A stretch of DNA of 64,000 bases from Oerskovia douganii (GCF_015142735.1 NZ_JACSPN010000009.1:1-64000); one strand, 5' to 3'. Counted from the first letter of the stretch, positions 32,725 to 41,130 are shown. A program made the numbers and translations. Notes: generated by a model from the letters alone, not told the origin.

Positions 32725-33453
32725 TCAGCCCGGGAGCGCGCCCTTGCGACGGAAGAGCTGTGCGCCTCCCAGGCGGGTCACGCTGCCCGGCTCGAGGGCC
32801 GCCAGTCGGGCCTCGACGCGCTCCTTGGCGTCCTCCCCCAGGCCCCCCTCGGCCGCCAGGGCGCCGATCAGCTCGCGCGCCACGTCGGGCAGGCGTCGGC
32901 TGCTCTCGCTCGCGTGGACGACGAGCAGGTCGAGCGCACCGTCCGGGTCGAGCCCGTGGGAGGCCATGAGGACGCCCTTGGCCTGGTCGACGACCGCGCG
33001 GTCCTCGAGCCCGACCGCGACCTGGCGCGTCACCTCGCGCCGCAGCGTCTCCTCGTACGCGGCCGAGGTGTCGATCACCATGCCGATGACCTCCACGACC
33101 GCCCCGGAGGCGTCCCGCCGGCCCTGCCCCGTGACGGTCACGGTCTTCGTGCGGCCGCGGGCGTCCACGATCCGGTGGCTGCAGCTGAAGGGGCGCCCCG
33201 TCGTGCGCAGGACCGAGAGCTCGCGCAGGACCGTGTCGCGGTCGTCGGGGTGCTTGTGGGAGGCCAGGAGGCCCGCGCTGGGCGCCGCGGCGTCCGGGGT
33301 CAGCCCGTGCAGGTGGTAGACCTCCTCGGACCACCACCACTCGCCGGTCCGCAGGTCGACGCGGTACTGGCCGGCAGGATGGGCTCGCCCGACGCTCAGC
33401 GCCTCGGCGAGCGGGTCGCGTCGGCGTCGACGGGGGGACTGTTCGGTAGGCAT
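32725..33453 (-). CDS. PAS-ANTAR domain protein
   Basis: A 242-residue protein. The PAS fold at about 28-130 (YRVDLRTGEWWWSEEVYHLHGLTPD ... FSCSHRIVDARGRTKTVTVTGQGRRDASGAVVEVIGMVIDTS) is of the PAS_3 type, and a C-terminal ANTAR domain follows (LEDRAVVDQAKGVLMASHGLDPDGALDLLVVHASESSRRLPDVARELI). Likely a sensory antiterminator. It converges with the GAF-ANTAR gene, so two ANTAR proteins lie 75 bp apart tail to tail. A possible -10 box TACGAT lies about 60 nt upstream of the start. Confidence 0.93.
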   Translation of the reverse strand: MPTEQSPRRRRRDPLAEALSVGRAHPAGQYRVDLRTGEWWWSEEVYHLHGLTPDAAAPSAGLLASHKHPDDRDTVLRELSVLRTTGRPFSCSHRIVDARGRTKTVTVTGQGRRDASGAVVEVIGMVIDTSAAYEETLRREVTRQVAVGLEDRAVVDQAKGVLMASHGLDPDGALDLLVVHASESSRRLPDVARELIGALAAEGGLGEDAKERVEARLAALEPGSVTRLGGAQLFRRKGALPG

Positions 33454-33651
33454 GGGGGCTCGCTCTCAGCACGTGCGTGTCGAGGGGCCTCTTCCTGACT
33501 CCTTGGTGGCCCATCGTAGTCGGCTGCGAGCGGGAGAACCAGCGAGTACCCTGCACCGGCCCTCGGGCACCGCCCCCGGGGCCGACCGCAGGACGGGCCC
33601 CGGGCACCCGGGCACCGCGCCACCGGGCCGGGCCCGTGCGATCCTGGGCTC

Positions 33652-33852
33652 GTGTCCGACCTGACGTCCCGCCGCATCCCGCCCGGCCCCATCCTGCAGG
33701 CGCTGCGCACGCACCGCTACCTGCCCGACTGGGCCCTCGAGGTCCCGCAGGTCGCGCTCGAGCACGCGCTGAACCTCGCGGACGGCGACCCGCACCGGCT
33801 CGTCCTCGAGCAGGACGGCACGATCCGGGTCGAGAACTCCCCGCAGCGCTGA
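33652..33852 (+). CDS. Small hypothetical protein
   Basis: A 66-residue protein, MSDLTSRRIPPGPILQAL then WALEVPQVALEHALNLADGDPHRLVLEQDGTIRVEN. No family recognised. GTG 33652 lies exactly 6 nt after GATCCT, in line with the leaderless pattern of this genome, which supports it as a real gene. It converges with the HNH endonuclease gene with a gap of only 3 bp. Confidence 0.7.
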   Translation: MSDLTSRRIPPGPILQALRTHRYLPDWALEVPQVALEHALNLADGDPHRLVLEQDGTIRVENSPQR

Positions 33853-33855
33853 GGC

Positions 33856-34317
33856 TCAGCGCTTCCCGTGCGGGTAGACGTCGGCGAGCACGGGCTCGAA
33901 CGGCCGCGAGCGCAGGGTCATGCCCGCCTCCTGGGGCGTGCGCCCGGCCTTGGCGGAGTTGCACGGCTCGCACGCCGCGACGGCGTTGAGCCAGGTCGTC
34001 GCGCCGCCCTGGCAGCGGGGCACGACGTGGTCCATGGTCGTCGCGGGCTGACCGCAGTACGCGCACCGGTGCCGGTCGCGGCGCAGCAGCGCGGCGCGCG
34101 AGTAGGGGACGCGGCCCGTGCGCTCGTAGACCCAGCGGGTGTGGACGTAGCGGACGAGCTCGACCGAGACGGGACGCTGGTACGGGCCGAACGTCTCTCC
34201 CTCGACCGCTTCGCGCACGGCCGCGACGCGCCGGTGCAGCATGCGGATCGCGTGTCCGAGCGAGACGCGGCCGAGGACCTGCCCGCCACCCAGGTTGTAG
34301 ATGAGGACCTCGCTCAT
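33856..34317 (-). CDS. HNH endonuclease
   Basis: A 153-residue HNH nuclease. The core CAYCGQPATTMDHVVPRCQGGATTWLNAVAACEPCNSAKAGRTP (~86-130) has the two CxxC zinc pairs and the DH/N/H catalytic elements, all intact. The N-terminal VLIYNLGGGQVLGRVSLGHAIRML is typical of small actinobacterial HNH_5 proteins whose role is unknown. The region immediately upstream on the same strand is a strongly structured non-coding segment (34377-34672), making an RNA-plus-nuclease unit possible. Confidence 0.92.
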   Translation of the reverse strand: MSEVLIYNLGGGQVLGRVSLGHAIRMLHRRVAAVREAVEGETFGPYQRPVSVELVRYVHTRWVYERTGRVPYSRAALLRRDRHRCAYCGQPATTMDHVVPRCQGGATTWLNAVAACEPCNSAKAGRTPQEAGMTLRSRPFEPVLADVYPHGKR

Positions 34318-34376
34318 CGACCGGCTCCTGTCTGCGGCCCGGAGCCGTCAGGCCCCGCGACCGCCCACGTCGTCTG

Positions 34377-34672
34377 CGGAGAGGGCGGGAATCGAACCCG
34401 CCCACGGGACGCTGGTGCGTTCCGTCGCCATCCTTGGCACATGCCTCTCCAGGGGTGCCGCCCGACTGCAGTCCGGGCGACTTGGGACCTCCACGCACAC
34501 CACGGGTCCCCGTCGTGGCCAGGTTCATGTGCCTGGCTCGCCGCGCTACCACCGTGGCGCGGTCTCGTGTGCGTCAGCTCGTGCGGGCCGCCGGGGCGGC
34601 ACCTCATGAGAACGGGCCAGGAGGGGTGCCGCCCGGGCTGGGCCGTGCGGCGACCGGTCTCCTGACCGGACG
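34377..34672 (-). ncRNA. Candidate structured RNA with tRNA-like 3' end
   Basis: The segment of about 300 nt between the Fur-type and HNH genes is non-coding but packed with hairpins on the minus strand. In order: 6-bp stem with AGGA loop (34669-34654); 14-bp stem with one mismatch (34638-34625/34603-34590); a tRNA-sized fold closed by ACGCACAC/GTGTGCGT (34574-34567/34500-34493) enclosing CCGCGC/GCGCGG and GCCAGG/CCTGGC hairpins; a GCCCG/CGGGC hairpin (34478-34460); and a 74-nt tRNA-like end with a 7-bp acceptor GGAGAGG/CCTCTCC (34450-34444/34384-34378) and a perfect T-arm with loop TTCGATT. A promoter TTGCCC-N19-TACTGT (34709-34679) precedes it. Its D and anticodon arms are not canonical, so it is not called a tRNA. 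Confidence 0.45.
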
Positions 34673-34746
34673 AGCACCACAGTAGCGGGGTCCCCCGGGG
34701 CGAGGGCAAGGGTTTTCCGCAGGATCGGCGAGGCGGGGCCGGGCGG

Positions 34747-35265
34747 TCACGGACCGTCCGGGACGTGGGAGGCGGTCCGGCACGTCGCGCACGTGCCGGA
34801 CAGCGCGACGTGCGCGGGCGCCAGCGTGAAGCCTGCCTCGGTCGCGAGCCACGTGGTGACGGGGTCCAGGAGGTCGCCGGGCAGGTCGATGATGCGACCG
34901 CACACGTCGCAGATCGCGTGCAGGTGCTCGCGGGCGGGGGAACCCGCCGCGAGGTGGTACGCGGTGGCTCCGCCGCCGATGTGCACGTGGGTCAGCACGC
35001 CCAGCGTCGTGAGCCGGTCCACCGTGCGGTAGACGGTCGCTCGGTGGATGCCCGGGTGGCGTTCGTGCACCCGGGCGCAGAGCTCGTCGGCGCTGGGGTG
35101 CCCCTCCCCCGTCGCGAGGACCTCGAGGACCGCGCGCCGGGCCTCGGTCACGCGGTGCCCTCCCGAGCGCAGCAGCCCCAGGGCCTCCTCGACCCGACCG
35201 GGACCGGGACGGTCGCCTCCCGGCCCGGGTCCCGTCCCCCTGTCCGTCGCGTCGTCCACGGTCAT
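34747..35265 (-). CDS. Fur family metal-dependent transcriptional regulator
   Basis: A 172-residue Fur-fold repressor. N-terminal winged helix: LLRSGGHRVTEARRAVLEVLATGEGHPSADELCARVHERHPGIHRATVYRTVDRLTTLGVLTHVHIGGGATAYHL. The dimerisation domain has HLHAICDVCGRIIDLP and SGTCATC, i.e. the two CxxC structural zinc pairs. The pattern suggests Zur- or Fur-type; the regulated metal cannot be settled. ATG 35265 follows GGAGG by 3-4 nt and lies 15 nt after the stop of the GAP-family gene, so the two form an operon. Confidence 0.93.
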   Translation of the reverse strand: MTVDDATDRGTGPGPGGDRPGPGRVEEALGLLRSGGHRVTEARRAVLEVLATGEGHPSADELCARVHERHPGIHRATVYRTVDRLTTLGVLTHVHIGGGATAYHLAAGSPAREHLHAICDVCGRIIDLPGDLLDPVTTWLATEAGFTLAPAHVALSGTCATCRTASHVPDGP

Positions 35266-35279
35266 GTCCTCCGCTCCCT

Positions 35280-35948
35280 TCACAGCGCCGCGATCCCGTC
35301 GCCGACCATCTTGGCCCCGAGCACCACGAGCAGCACGGCCATGATGACGGCGTTGTTCCGTGTCATCCAGGTCTTGAGCCCGTCGAGGAGCGTGGCCGCG
35401 CGCTCGCCCATCGACAGGTAGATCACGAGGGGGGCGGCGACGCCGAGGCTCGCCACGACGACGAACACCGCGAGCGCCCCGAGCTGCTCACCGGTCTGGG
35501 AGGTCGCGGCGGCGATGGCCGCGGCCCCGGACACGACGAGGAGCAGGTTCTTGGGGTTGACCGCACCGAGCAGGACGGCGAGGCCGAACGCCTTGACGGG
35601 CGTGAAGGCGTCGATCGCGGTCATCCACCTCGGTGTCGCGGGGGTCGTGCCCGCGCGCGGGCGCCCGCGCCACTGCGTGACGGCGAGGAGCAGCAGGAGC
35701 ACGCCCAGGAGGATCTTCACGACGCTCGCCCAGGCCGGCGGCCCGCCCGCGGCGGGCGTCGCGGCCCCGGCCACGAGCAGCACGATCGTCCCGAGGGCCG
35801 CGATCCCCACGATCCACCCCAGCAGGAACGCGAAGCCGTTGGCCCTGGCCCTCGCGCTGACGAGCATCAGCACGACCGCGACGATCGGCATGGGGCTGAT
35901 GAGGACCCCGACCGCGATGGGCAGGGACTGACCGATGGCTGGGCCCAC
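35280..35948 (-). CDS. GAP (Sap) family membrane protein
   Basis: A 222-residue protein with six hydrophobic helices of the GPL-addressing/Sap family (LysE-like topology): IGQSLPIAVGVLISPMPIVAVVLMLVS, GFAFLLGWIVGIAALGTIVLLV, FTPVKAFGLAVLLGAVNPKNLLLVVSGAAAI and LGVAAPLVIYLSMGERAATLLDGLKTWMTRNNAVIMAVLLVVLGAKMVG. Mycobacterial relatives help export cell-surface glycolipids; a general exporter role is likely here. GTG 35948 follows GGAAGGAAG. Transcribed with the Fur-type gene downstream. Confidence 0.88.
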   Translation of the reverse strand: MGPAIGQSLPIAVGVLISPMPIVAVVLMLVSARARANGFAFLLGWIVGIAALGTIVLLVAGAATPAAGGPPAWASVVKILLGVLLLLLAVTQWRGRPRAGTTPATPRWMTAIDAFTPVKAFGLAVLLGAVNPKNLLLVVSGAAAIAAATSQTGEQLGALAVFVVVASLGVAAPLVIYLSMGERAATLLDGLKTWMTRNNAVIMAVLLVVLGAKMVGDGIAAL

Positions 35949-36104
35949 GGCACTTCCTTCCGTCGTGCGGCGCCCCGGGTGGGGCGTCGTGTCCCCGGCG
36001 CTGCGGGCTGCCCGCGGGCCGGTCACCCCGACCGTAGTGCCGGGCCCGGCGGACCGCGCGCGAGGGCGGCGGTGGCCGCGCGGGGTGGGCGGCGTCGTCG
36101 GGCC

Positions 36105-37877
36105 TCAGGCGGGCGGCGCGTCCGCCCGGGCCGGGCCGACGCGCCCGGGAGCGGTCGGCAGGAGGTCGCGCAGGGCGGTGTCGACGTCGGGGTACGTGGG
36201 GGGCAGGTCGTCGGGCCCGACGGCGCCGCGCAGCACGTCGCGCACCTGGCCCACGTCCCGGGCCAGCACGAGCCGCGCGCCCGTGCGGTCCAGGTCGCGG
36301 CGCAGCGTGGCGAGCATCTCGGCGGCCTCGACGTCGACGAACGGCACGGTCTCCGCGTCGAGGACCACGACCCGGGGCGACGCGTCGGCGGCCAGGCGCC
36401 GGACGGCCGCGCGCACGGTGTCGGCGTTGGCGAAGAACAGGCCCGACTCGACGCGCACCACGAGCGCCCCCTCGACGCCCTGGCCCCCGTCCTTGCCCGT
36501 GGCCACGCGGCGCGCGCGGTCGACCCACACGCCGTGCGGGTTGCGCACGAGCACGGCCACGTGCGGGCGCGAGGCCCGCCCCAGGAGCAGGAACAGCGAG
36601 AGCACGATCCCGAGCACCAGGCCGGGCAGGGTGTCGAACACCAGGACGCCGACCATGGCCGCGAGCGCCGCCCAGAAGTCGTGCCGGGCCGCGCCCCCGT
36701 ACAGGGCCGTGCTGCGTGGGGTCGCGAGGCGGTAGAGGCGGCGCAGCGCCGCGACGTCGACGAGCTCGACCACGGCCCCGATGACGACGGCCGCGAGGGT
36801 GGCCTCGGGCAGGGACTCGAACACGGGCGTGAGGAACAGCAGGGTCAGGAGGGTCAGGGCGGCCGCGACGAGGCCCGAGACCTGGCTCTGGGCCCCCGCT
36901 CCGCCGTTGACCGCGGTCTTGGACAGGCTGCCGTTGACGACCATCCCGGACGCGAGGCCCGAGCCGAGGTTCGCGGCGCCCATGCCGACGAGCTCGCGGT
37001 CGGCGTCGATGTCGTAGCCCTCGCGCGACGCGTACGCCTTGGCGGCGCCCAGCGCCTCGGCGAAGCCCACGAGCATGACGCCCGCGGCGGGCCCGATCAG
37101 GTCGGTGTACGTGGTCCAGTCGACGCCGGTCGGCAGGCCGAGCGTGGGGAGACCGGCCTGGATGGGGCCGACGACGTCGACGCCGTCGTCGTCGAGCCCG
37201 AGCAGCAGGACCAGGGCGATCCCGGCCCCGACCACGACGAGCGAGCCGGGCACCCTGGGCAGCCAGCGCTTGATCGCGAGCACCGCGGCGAGCGATCCGA
37301 GCCCCAGGACGACGGTCAGGGGGTGCGCGGTGCCGAGCTCGGTGAGGATCGCCCAGAGCTCCTCGAAGAAGTTCCCCTCGCCCTTGTCGACGCCCAGCAG
37401 CGCGGGCACCTGCCCGATGACGATCGTCAGGGCCAGGCCCACGATGAAGCCCTTGAGCACGGGTTCGGAAACGAACGAGGCCAGGAACCCCAGGCGGGCG
37501 ATCCCCGCGACGAGGCACAGCACGCCGGTCACGAGCGCGACGGCCGTGGTCAGCGCGACGAACGCCGCGTCGTCGCCGGGCGCGAAGGCCGCGACGACGC
37601 TCGCGGACAGGGCCGCGGTCGCGGACATGGGCCCCACGACCAGGTGGCGCGAGCTGCCGAACGCCGCGTAGAGGACCAGCGAGGGGACCGCGGCGTACAG
37701 GCCCACGACGGGGGAGACGCCCGCGATCGTCGCGTAGGCGAGCGACTCGGGCACGAGCACGGCCCACACGGTCAGGCCCGCGAGGACGTCCCGGCGCAGC
37801 CATGCCCCGCGGTACCCCTGCAGGGACGCGAACAGGGGCCACGGCCGCCGGGTGGTCGTCCTGGTGCTGGTCGGCAT
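36105..37877 (-). CDS. SulP family anion transporter with STAS domain
   Basis: A 590-residue SLC26/SulP transporter. The membrane part (residues ~25-420) shows ESLAYATIAGVSPVVGLYAAVPSLVLYAAFGSSRHLVVGPMSATAALSA, FVSEPVLKGFIVGLALTIVIGQ and ASGMVVNGSLSKTAVNGGAGAQSQVSGLVAAAL, all family hallmarks. The C-terminal STAS domain (~460-560) contains VVLDAETVPFVDVEAAEMLATLRRDL. Candidate substrates are sulfate, bicarbonate or other anions; no carbonic anhydrase or cysteine gene is adjacent to help decide. Confidence 0.94.
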   Translation of the reverse strand: MPTSTRTTTRRPWPLFASLQGYRGAWLRRDVLAGLTVWAVLVPESLAYATIAGVSPVVGLYAAVPSLVLYAAFGSSRHLVVGPMSATAALSASVVAAFAPGDDAAFVALTTAVALVTGVLCLVAGIARLGFLASFVSEPVLKGFIVGLALTIVIGQVPALLGVDKGEGNFFEELWAILTELGTAHPLTVVLGLGSLAAVLAIKRWLPRVPGSLVVVGAGIALVLLLGLDDDGVDVVGPIQAGLPTLGLPTGVDWTTYTDLIGPAAGVMLVGFAEALGAAKAYASREGYDIDADRELVGMGAANLGSGLASGMVVNGSLSKTAVNGGAGAQSQVSGLVAAALTLLTLLFLTPVFESLPEATLAAVVIGAVVELVDVAALRRLYRLATPRSTALYGGAARHDFWAALAAMVGVLVFDTLPGLVLGIVLSLFLLLGRASRPHVAVLVRNPHGVWVDRARRVATGKDGGQGVEGALVVRVESGLFFANADTVRAAVRRLAADASPRVVVLDAETVPFVDVEAAEMLATLRRDLDRTGARLVLARDVGQVRDVLRGAVGPDDLPPTYPDVDTALRDLLPTAPGRVGPARADAPPA

Positions 37878-37949
37878 GCGCCCTGCCTCTCGCCCGCGGG
37901 CGCGGTGCGCGCCTCCGGGCGAACGTATCCGCGCGGGCCGCGCTCGGCA

Positions 37950-38324
37950 TCAGGAGCGCGTCAGGGGGCGGCGTGCTGCCCGACGGCGCCGCTCACGTCC
38001 CCGGGGGGCGTCATGTCGTGCGGGTGGCGCGGTCGTGGGCTCCACGATCCTGTCGAGCCGCGCCACGAGCTGGTCGACCCGGGCCGGGCCGAGGGCCTCG
38101 GTGAGGGTCTCGCCGAACCACCGGAGCCAGATCGCGTCGACCTGGGCCGCGGTGATGGTGCCGTCCTTGAACAGCCGCACGGCGATGGGGGCGGCCTCGT
38201 ACTCGTACTCGTCCTCGGGCGCCCCCTCGGGGAGGCCGGGCTCCAGGCCGTACGGGTCCACCTCGTTGAGCAGCAGGAGCACCTGCCTGACGGTGCTCCT
38301 CCACCTCCTCGTCGTCTCGCGCAC
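37950..38324 (-). CDS. Hypothetical protein
   Basis: A 124-residue protein. The core RQVLLLLNEVDPYGLEPGLPEGAPEDEYEYEAAPIAVRLF, then ITAAQVDAIWLRWFGETLTEALG, resembles small DUF1871-like helical proteins found in immunity or regulatory contexts, but I am not certain. The C-terminal third is very basic (RHDAPRGRERRRRAARRPLTRS), unlike the acidic core, and may be poorly conserved. The GTG at 38324 lies 6 nt after GACCCT, so the mRNA may be leaderless. Confidence 0.7.
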   Translation of the reverse strand: MRETTRRWRSTVRQVLLLLNEVDPYGLEPGLPEGAPEDEYEYEAAPIAVRLFKDGTITAAQVDAIWLRWFGETLTEALGPARVDQLVARLDRIVEPTTAPPARHDAPRGRERRRRAARRPLTRS

Positions 38325-38480
38325 GGCGCCAGGGTCTCACACACCCGTCCGGGGCGGGTGCACCCGCGAGCCGGAGCCGGAGCCGGGGGCACCGGGCGGC
38401 CAGGGCGCCCGCGCGCGCGAACGGCCGGGGCACGTCACAGTGGATCCGACCCGTCCACGCCCGATCACCCGGGAGGTCCC

Positions 38481-39632
38481 GTGCGTGCACGCAGGCTGAC
38501 CTTGCTCCTCGTCGCGCTCACGACCGCCGCACTGACCGTCACGGTGGGGCTGGGCGCGAGCGCACCGGCGCGCGCCGCGGGGGCCGGGGACGTGACGGGG
38601 CTCGTCAACGGAGCCCGCTCGGCCGCGGGGCTGGGTCCCCTCACGCCGGACTCCCGGCTCGCGGGCGTCGCCCAGGCCTGGGCCGAGCAGATGGCCGCGG
38701 ACGGCTCCCTGAGCCACAACCCGTCGACGGGCGCCCGGATCCCGGGCGGCTGGTCTGCCTGGGCCGAGAACGTGGCCTGGTCCACCGATCCCTCCCCCGC
38801 CGGGCTGCACGCGAACCTCATGGGGTCTGCGGGGCACCGGGCGAACATCCTGTCGCCGACGTTCACGTCGGTGGGCGTCGGGTACGCGACCGACGGCGCC
38901 GGGGGCGCGTACGTCGCCGAGGTCTTCGCGGCGTACCCGGGCGCCGCCGCACCGGCCCCGCAGCCGCCGCCCGCGCAGGCCGCCCCCGACACGTCCTCGG
39001 CAGGCGCGGGAGGACAGGGGGGCGCCGACGGCACGGGGAGCACGGGTCGCGCGAGCGAAAGGGACATCACGGATAGCGGTGCGGCGGTCGCACCCCGTGC
39101 CCCCACGGGCCTCGTCCTCGGTGCGTCGGGCGCCGACGTCCGCACGCTCCAGGAACGCCTGCAGGTGCACGGCCAGGTCCTCGAGGCCGACGGCGCCTAC
39201 GGGCCCGCGACCGCGGCCGCCGTCATCGCGTTCCAGAGGACCCGGGGCCTCGACCCGGACGGGATCGTGGGTCCCGCGACCCTGGCCGCGCTGGCCCTCG
39301 ACCCGGCACCGCCGGTCACGCCCGCCCCGGCGTCCCCCGAGGCGCAGGCACCGCCCGCCGGGCCGACCGACGCCGACCGTGCCGCCGCGGCGCGCGAGGT
39401 GAGCGCGGCGGACCGCGCCCAGGACGCGCGGGGCGCGGCGCCGTCGGGCAGCGCCTCCGGCCCCACGCCGAGCCCGGGCCCGAGCTCCCCCGCCGACGAG
39501 GCGCTCCCCGCCGTGCCCGCCTACGGCTGGGTGATCGCGGCCCTCGCGGTCCTGGCCGCGATGTCGCTCAGCGTCGTGGGCGCCCGTCGCCGGTCGGCGC
39601 AGGTCCGCAGGGCGCGGCCACCGCAGGACTGA
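38481..39632 (+). CDS. Secreted CAP-domain protein with peptidoglycan-binding domain
   Basis: A 383-residue exported protein. A Sec signal peptide (RRLTLLLVALTTAALTVTVGLGASAPARA) precedes a CAP/SCP domain (~32-160: LVNGARSAAGLGPLTPDSRLAGVAQAWAEQMAADGSLSHNPS ... NLMGSAGHRANILSPTFTSVGVGYA). A disordered linker leads to a PG_binding_1 domain at ~213-272 (GADVRTLQERLQVHGQVLEADGAYGPATAAAVIAFQRTRGLDPDGIVGPATL). A Pro/Ala/Ser-rich stretch and a C-terminal membrane helix with basic tail (YGWVIAALAVLAAMSLSVVGARRRS) suggest anchoring at the wall. GTG 38481 follows GGGAGG. Confidence 0.92.
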   Translation: MRARRLTLLLVALTTAALTVTVGLGASAPARAAGAGDVTGLVNGARSAAGLGPLTPDSRLAGVAQAWAEQMAADGSLSHNPSTGARIPGGWSAWAENVAWSTDPSPAGLHANLMGSAGHRANILSPTFTSVGVGYATDGAGGAYVAEVFAAYPGAAAPAPQPPPAQAAPDTSSAGAGGQGGADGTGSTGRASERDITDSGAAVAPRAPTGLVLGASGADVRTLQERLQVHGQVLEADGAYGPATAAAVIAFQRTRGLDPDGIVGPATLAALALDPAPPVTPAPASPEAQAPPAGPTDADRAAAAREVSAADRAQDARGAAPSGSASGPTPSPGPSSPADEALPAVPAYGWVIAALAVLAAMSLSVVGARRRSAQVRRARPPQD

Positions 39633-39668
39633 GGGCCGTCCGCGCGGTCGCGCCGCCCCGAGCGCTGC

Positions 39669-40997
39669 TCAGATGCCCAGGACCACCTTCGCGACCGAGA
39701 AGTAGATGACCAGGCCCAGCGTGTCGACGAAGGTCGAGATGAAGGGGGCCGCGACGATCGCCGGGTCGATGCCGACGCGGCGCGCCAGGATCGGGATGCT
39801 CGACCCGACCGTCGTGGCGAGCAGGCACACGCCCACGACCGTGATCGCGAGGACCTGCGCGATCTGCACCCCCGCGACCCACGCCGCAGGACCGAAGCCG
39901 ACCGCCGCGAGCACCGTCCCGAGCAGCAGGCCCGTGAGCATCTCGCGACCCACCACGCGCAGCAGGTCACCCCGACGGATGTCCCCCACCGCCAGGGCGC
40001 GGACCACCGTGGTGGCGGCCTGCGAGCCCGCGTTCCCGCCCGTGCCGATGAGCAGCGGGATGAACAGCGCGAGGGCGACGACCGCGTCGAGCTCGGCCTC
40101 GAAGTAGCTCTGCACGCCCACGGTGAGGCTCGCCGCGACGATCAGCAGCAGGAGCCAGACCACGCGAGCCCGCACGAGCCCCAGGACGGACACCGTCAGG
40201 TACGGGCGGCGCAGCGGCTCCGAGCCGCCCACCCGGGCCGAGTCCTCGTCGTCCTCGGCCTCGAGGATGCGCATCGCGTCGTCGACCGTGAGGACCCCCA
40301 GCAGGCGGTGCTCGTGGTCGACCACGGGCACCGCGACGTACCCGCCGTCGCGCACCACGTTGGCCGCGTGCTCCTGGTCGTCGGTCGCCTCGACGGTCAC
40401 GGCCGGGGACATGACGTCCTCGACCAGCGCGCCCGGGTCGCTCACGAGCAGGCGCCGCAGCGACACCACACCCTCGACGACCCGCCCCGGACCCAGCACG
40501 GGCACGGTGTAGATCGTCTCGACGTCGTCGCCCGCCCGGCGCAGCGCGTCGAGCGCCCCCGAGACCGTCGTGCCGCGCCGCACCGAGGCCACGCGGGGAG
40601 ACATGCGTCGCCCCGCGCTGTCCTCCGGATACCCCAGCAGGGCGGTCGTCAGGGCCCGCTCGTCGGGCCCCAGGCCGCCCAGGAGCCGGGCCGCGACGCC
40701 CGCGGGCAGCTCGTCGAGCAGCGACGCCCGGTCGTCGGGGTCGAGGGCCGCGAAGATCTCCGCGGTCGCCTCGGACCGCAGCGCCTCGACGAGCTCGGCC
40801 TGGATCGCCGGGTCGAGGTCCTCGAAGACCTCGACCGCACGCCCCTTGGGCAGCAGCCGGAACGCGACCGCACGCCGCTGGTCGCCCAGGCGCCCGAGCT
40901 CGTCGACCACCTCCTGGGTGTCCATGCCCGCGATGCGGTGCTGCAGGTCCTCCAGGTCGCGAGGGAGCTCGGTCCGGACGTCGGGGTGTGCACGCAT
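39669..40997 (-). CDS. mgtE: Magnesium transporter MgtE
   Basis: A 442-residue MgtE channel. N-domain (residues ~1-130) has the superhelical MgtE_N repeats, including LPAGVAARLLGGLGPDERALTTALLGYPEDSAGRRMSP. A CBS pair follows (~135-260) with AGDDVETIYTVPVLG and VVRDGGYVAVPVVDHEHRLLGVLTVDDAM. The five-helix membrane domain contains LFIPLLIGTGGNAGSQAATTVVRALAVGDI and SSIPILARRVGIDPAIVAAPFISTFVDTLGLVIYF, the Mg-pore signature. The leader is short; no M-box riboswitch is seen. Confidence 0.95.
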   Translation of the reverse strand: MRAHPDVRTELPRDLEDLQHRIAGMDTQEVVDELGRLGDQRRAVAFRLLPKGRAVEVFEDLDPAIQAELVEALRSEATAEIFAALDPDDRASLLDELPAGVAARLLGGLGPDERALTTALLGYPEDSAGRRMSPRVASVRRGTTVSGALDALRRAGDDVETIYTVPVLGPGRVVEGVVSLRRLLVSDPGALVEDVMSPAVTVEATDDQEHAANVVRDGGYVAVPVVDHEHRLLGVLTVDDAMRILEAEDDEDSARVGGSEPLRRPYLTVSVLGLVRARVVWLLLLIVAASLTVGVQSYFEAELDAVVALALFIPLLIGTGGNAGSQAATTVVRALAVGDIRRGDLLRVVGREMLTGLLLGTVLAAVGFGPAAWVAGVQIAQVLAITVVGVCLLATTVGSSIPILARRVGIDPAIVAAPFISTFVDTLGLVIYFSVAKVVLGI

Positions 40998-41098
40998 GGC
41001 CCCACCTTCTCAAAGGCTGCGGGACCACGGCCCGGCGAGGGCGCCCGACGTGACCAGGCGCACGCCGCCCGGCGCCGGCCCGGGGCGCCGCGCCGCAG

Positions 41099-41130
41099 GG
41101 CCTCAGGGCCTCAGGGCCTCAGGGCCTCAG
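41099..41130. repeat. Octamer tandem repeat over a stop codon
   Basis: Four exact head-to-tail copies of GGCCTCAG (41099-41130). Read on the minus strand as CTGAGGCC, the first copy supplies the TGA stop of the reductase gene (41129-41127). Copy-number slippage would change the 3' flank but not the protein length. Confidence 0.9.

Noticed and set aside
34377-34672. tmRNA or RNase P RNA
   Set aside because: Neither the tag reading frame and 5' acceptor half of tmRNA nor the conserved RNase P core could be found.
33856-34672. IscB/IsrB-type RNA-guided nuclease with a long guide RNA
   Set aside because: The HNH protein is only 153 residues, without RuvC, bridge helix or PLMP domains, so it does not fit that family.
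35979-38480. Long plus-strand frame leading into the CAP-domain gene
   Set aside because: It is antisense to the SulP transporter. The real gene starts at GTG 38481 with its own ribosome site and signal peptide.
40998-41098. M-box riboswitch upstream of mgtE
   Set aside because: The leader is too short and no M-box core elements are visible.
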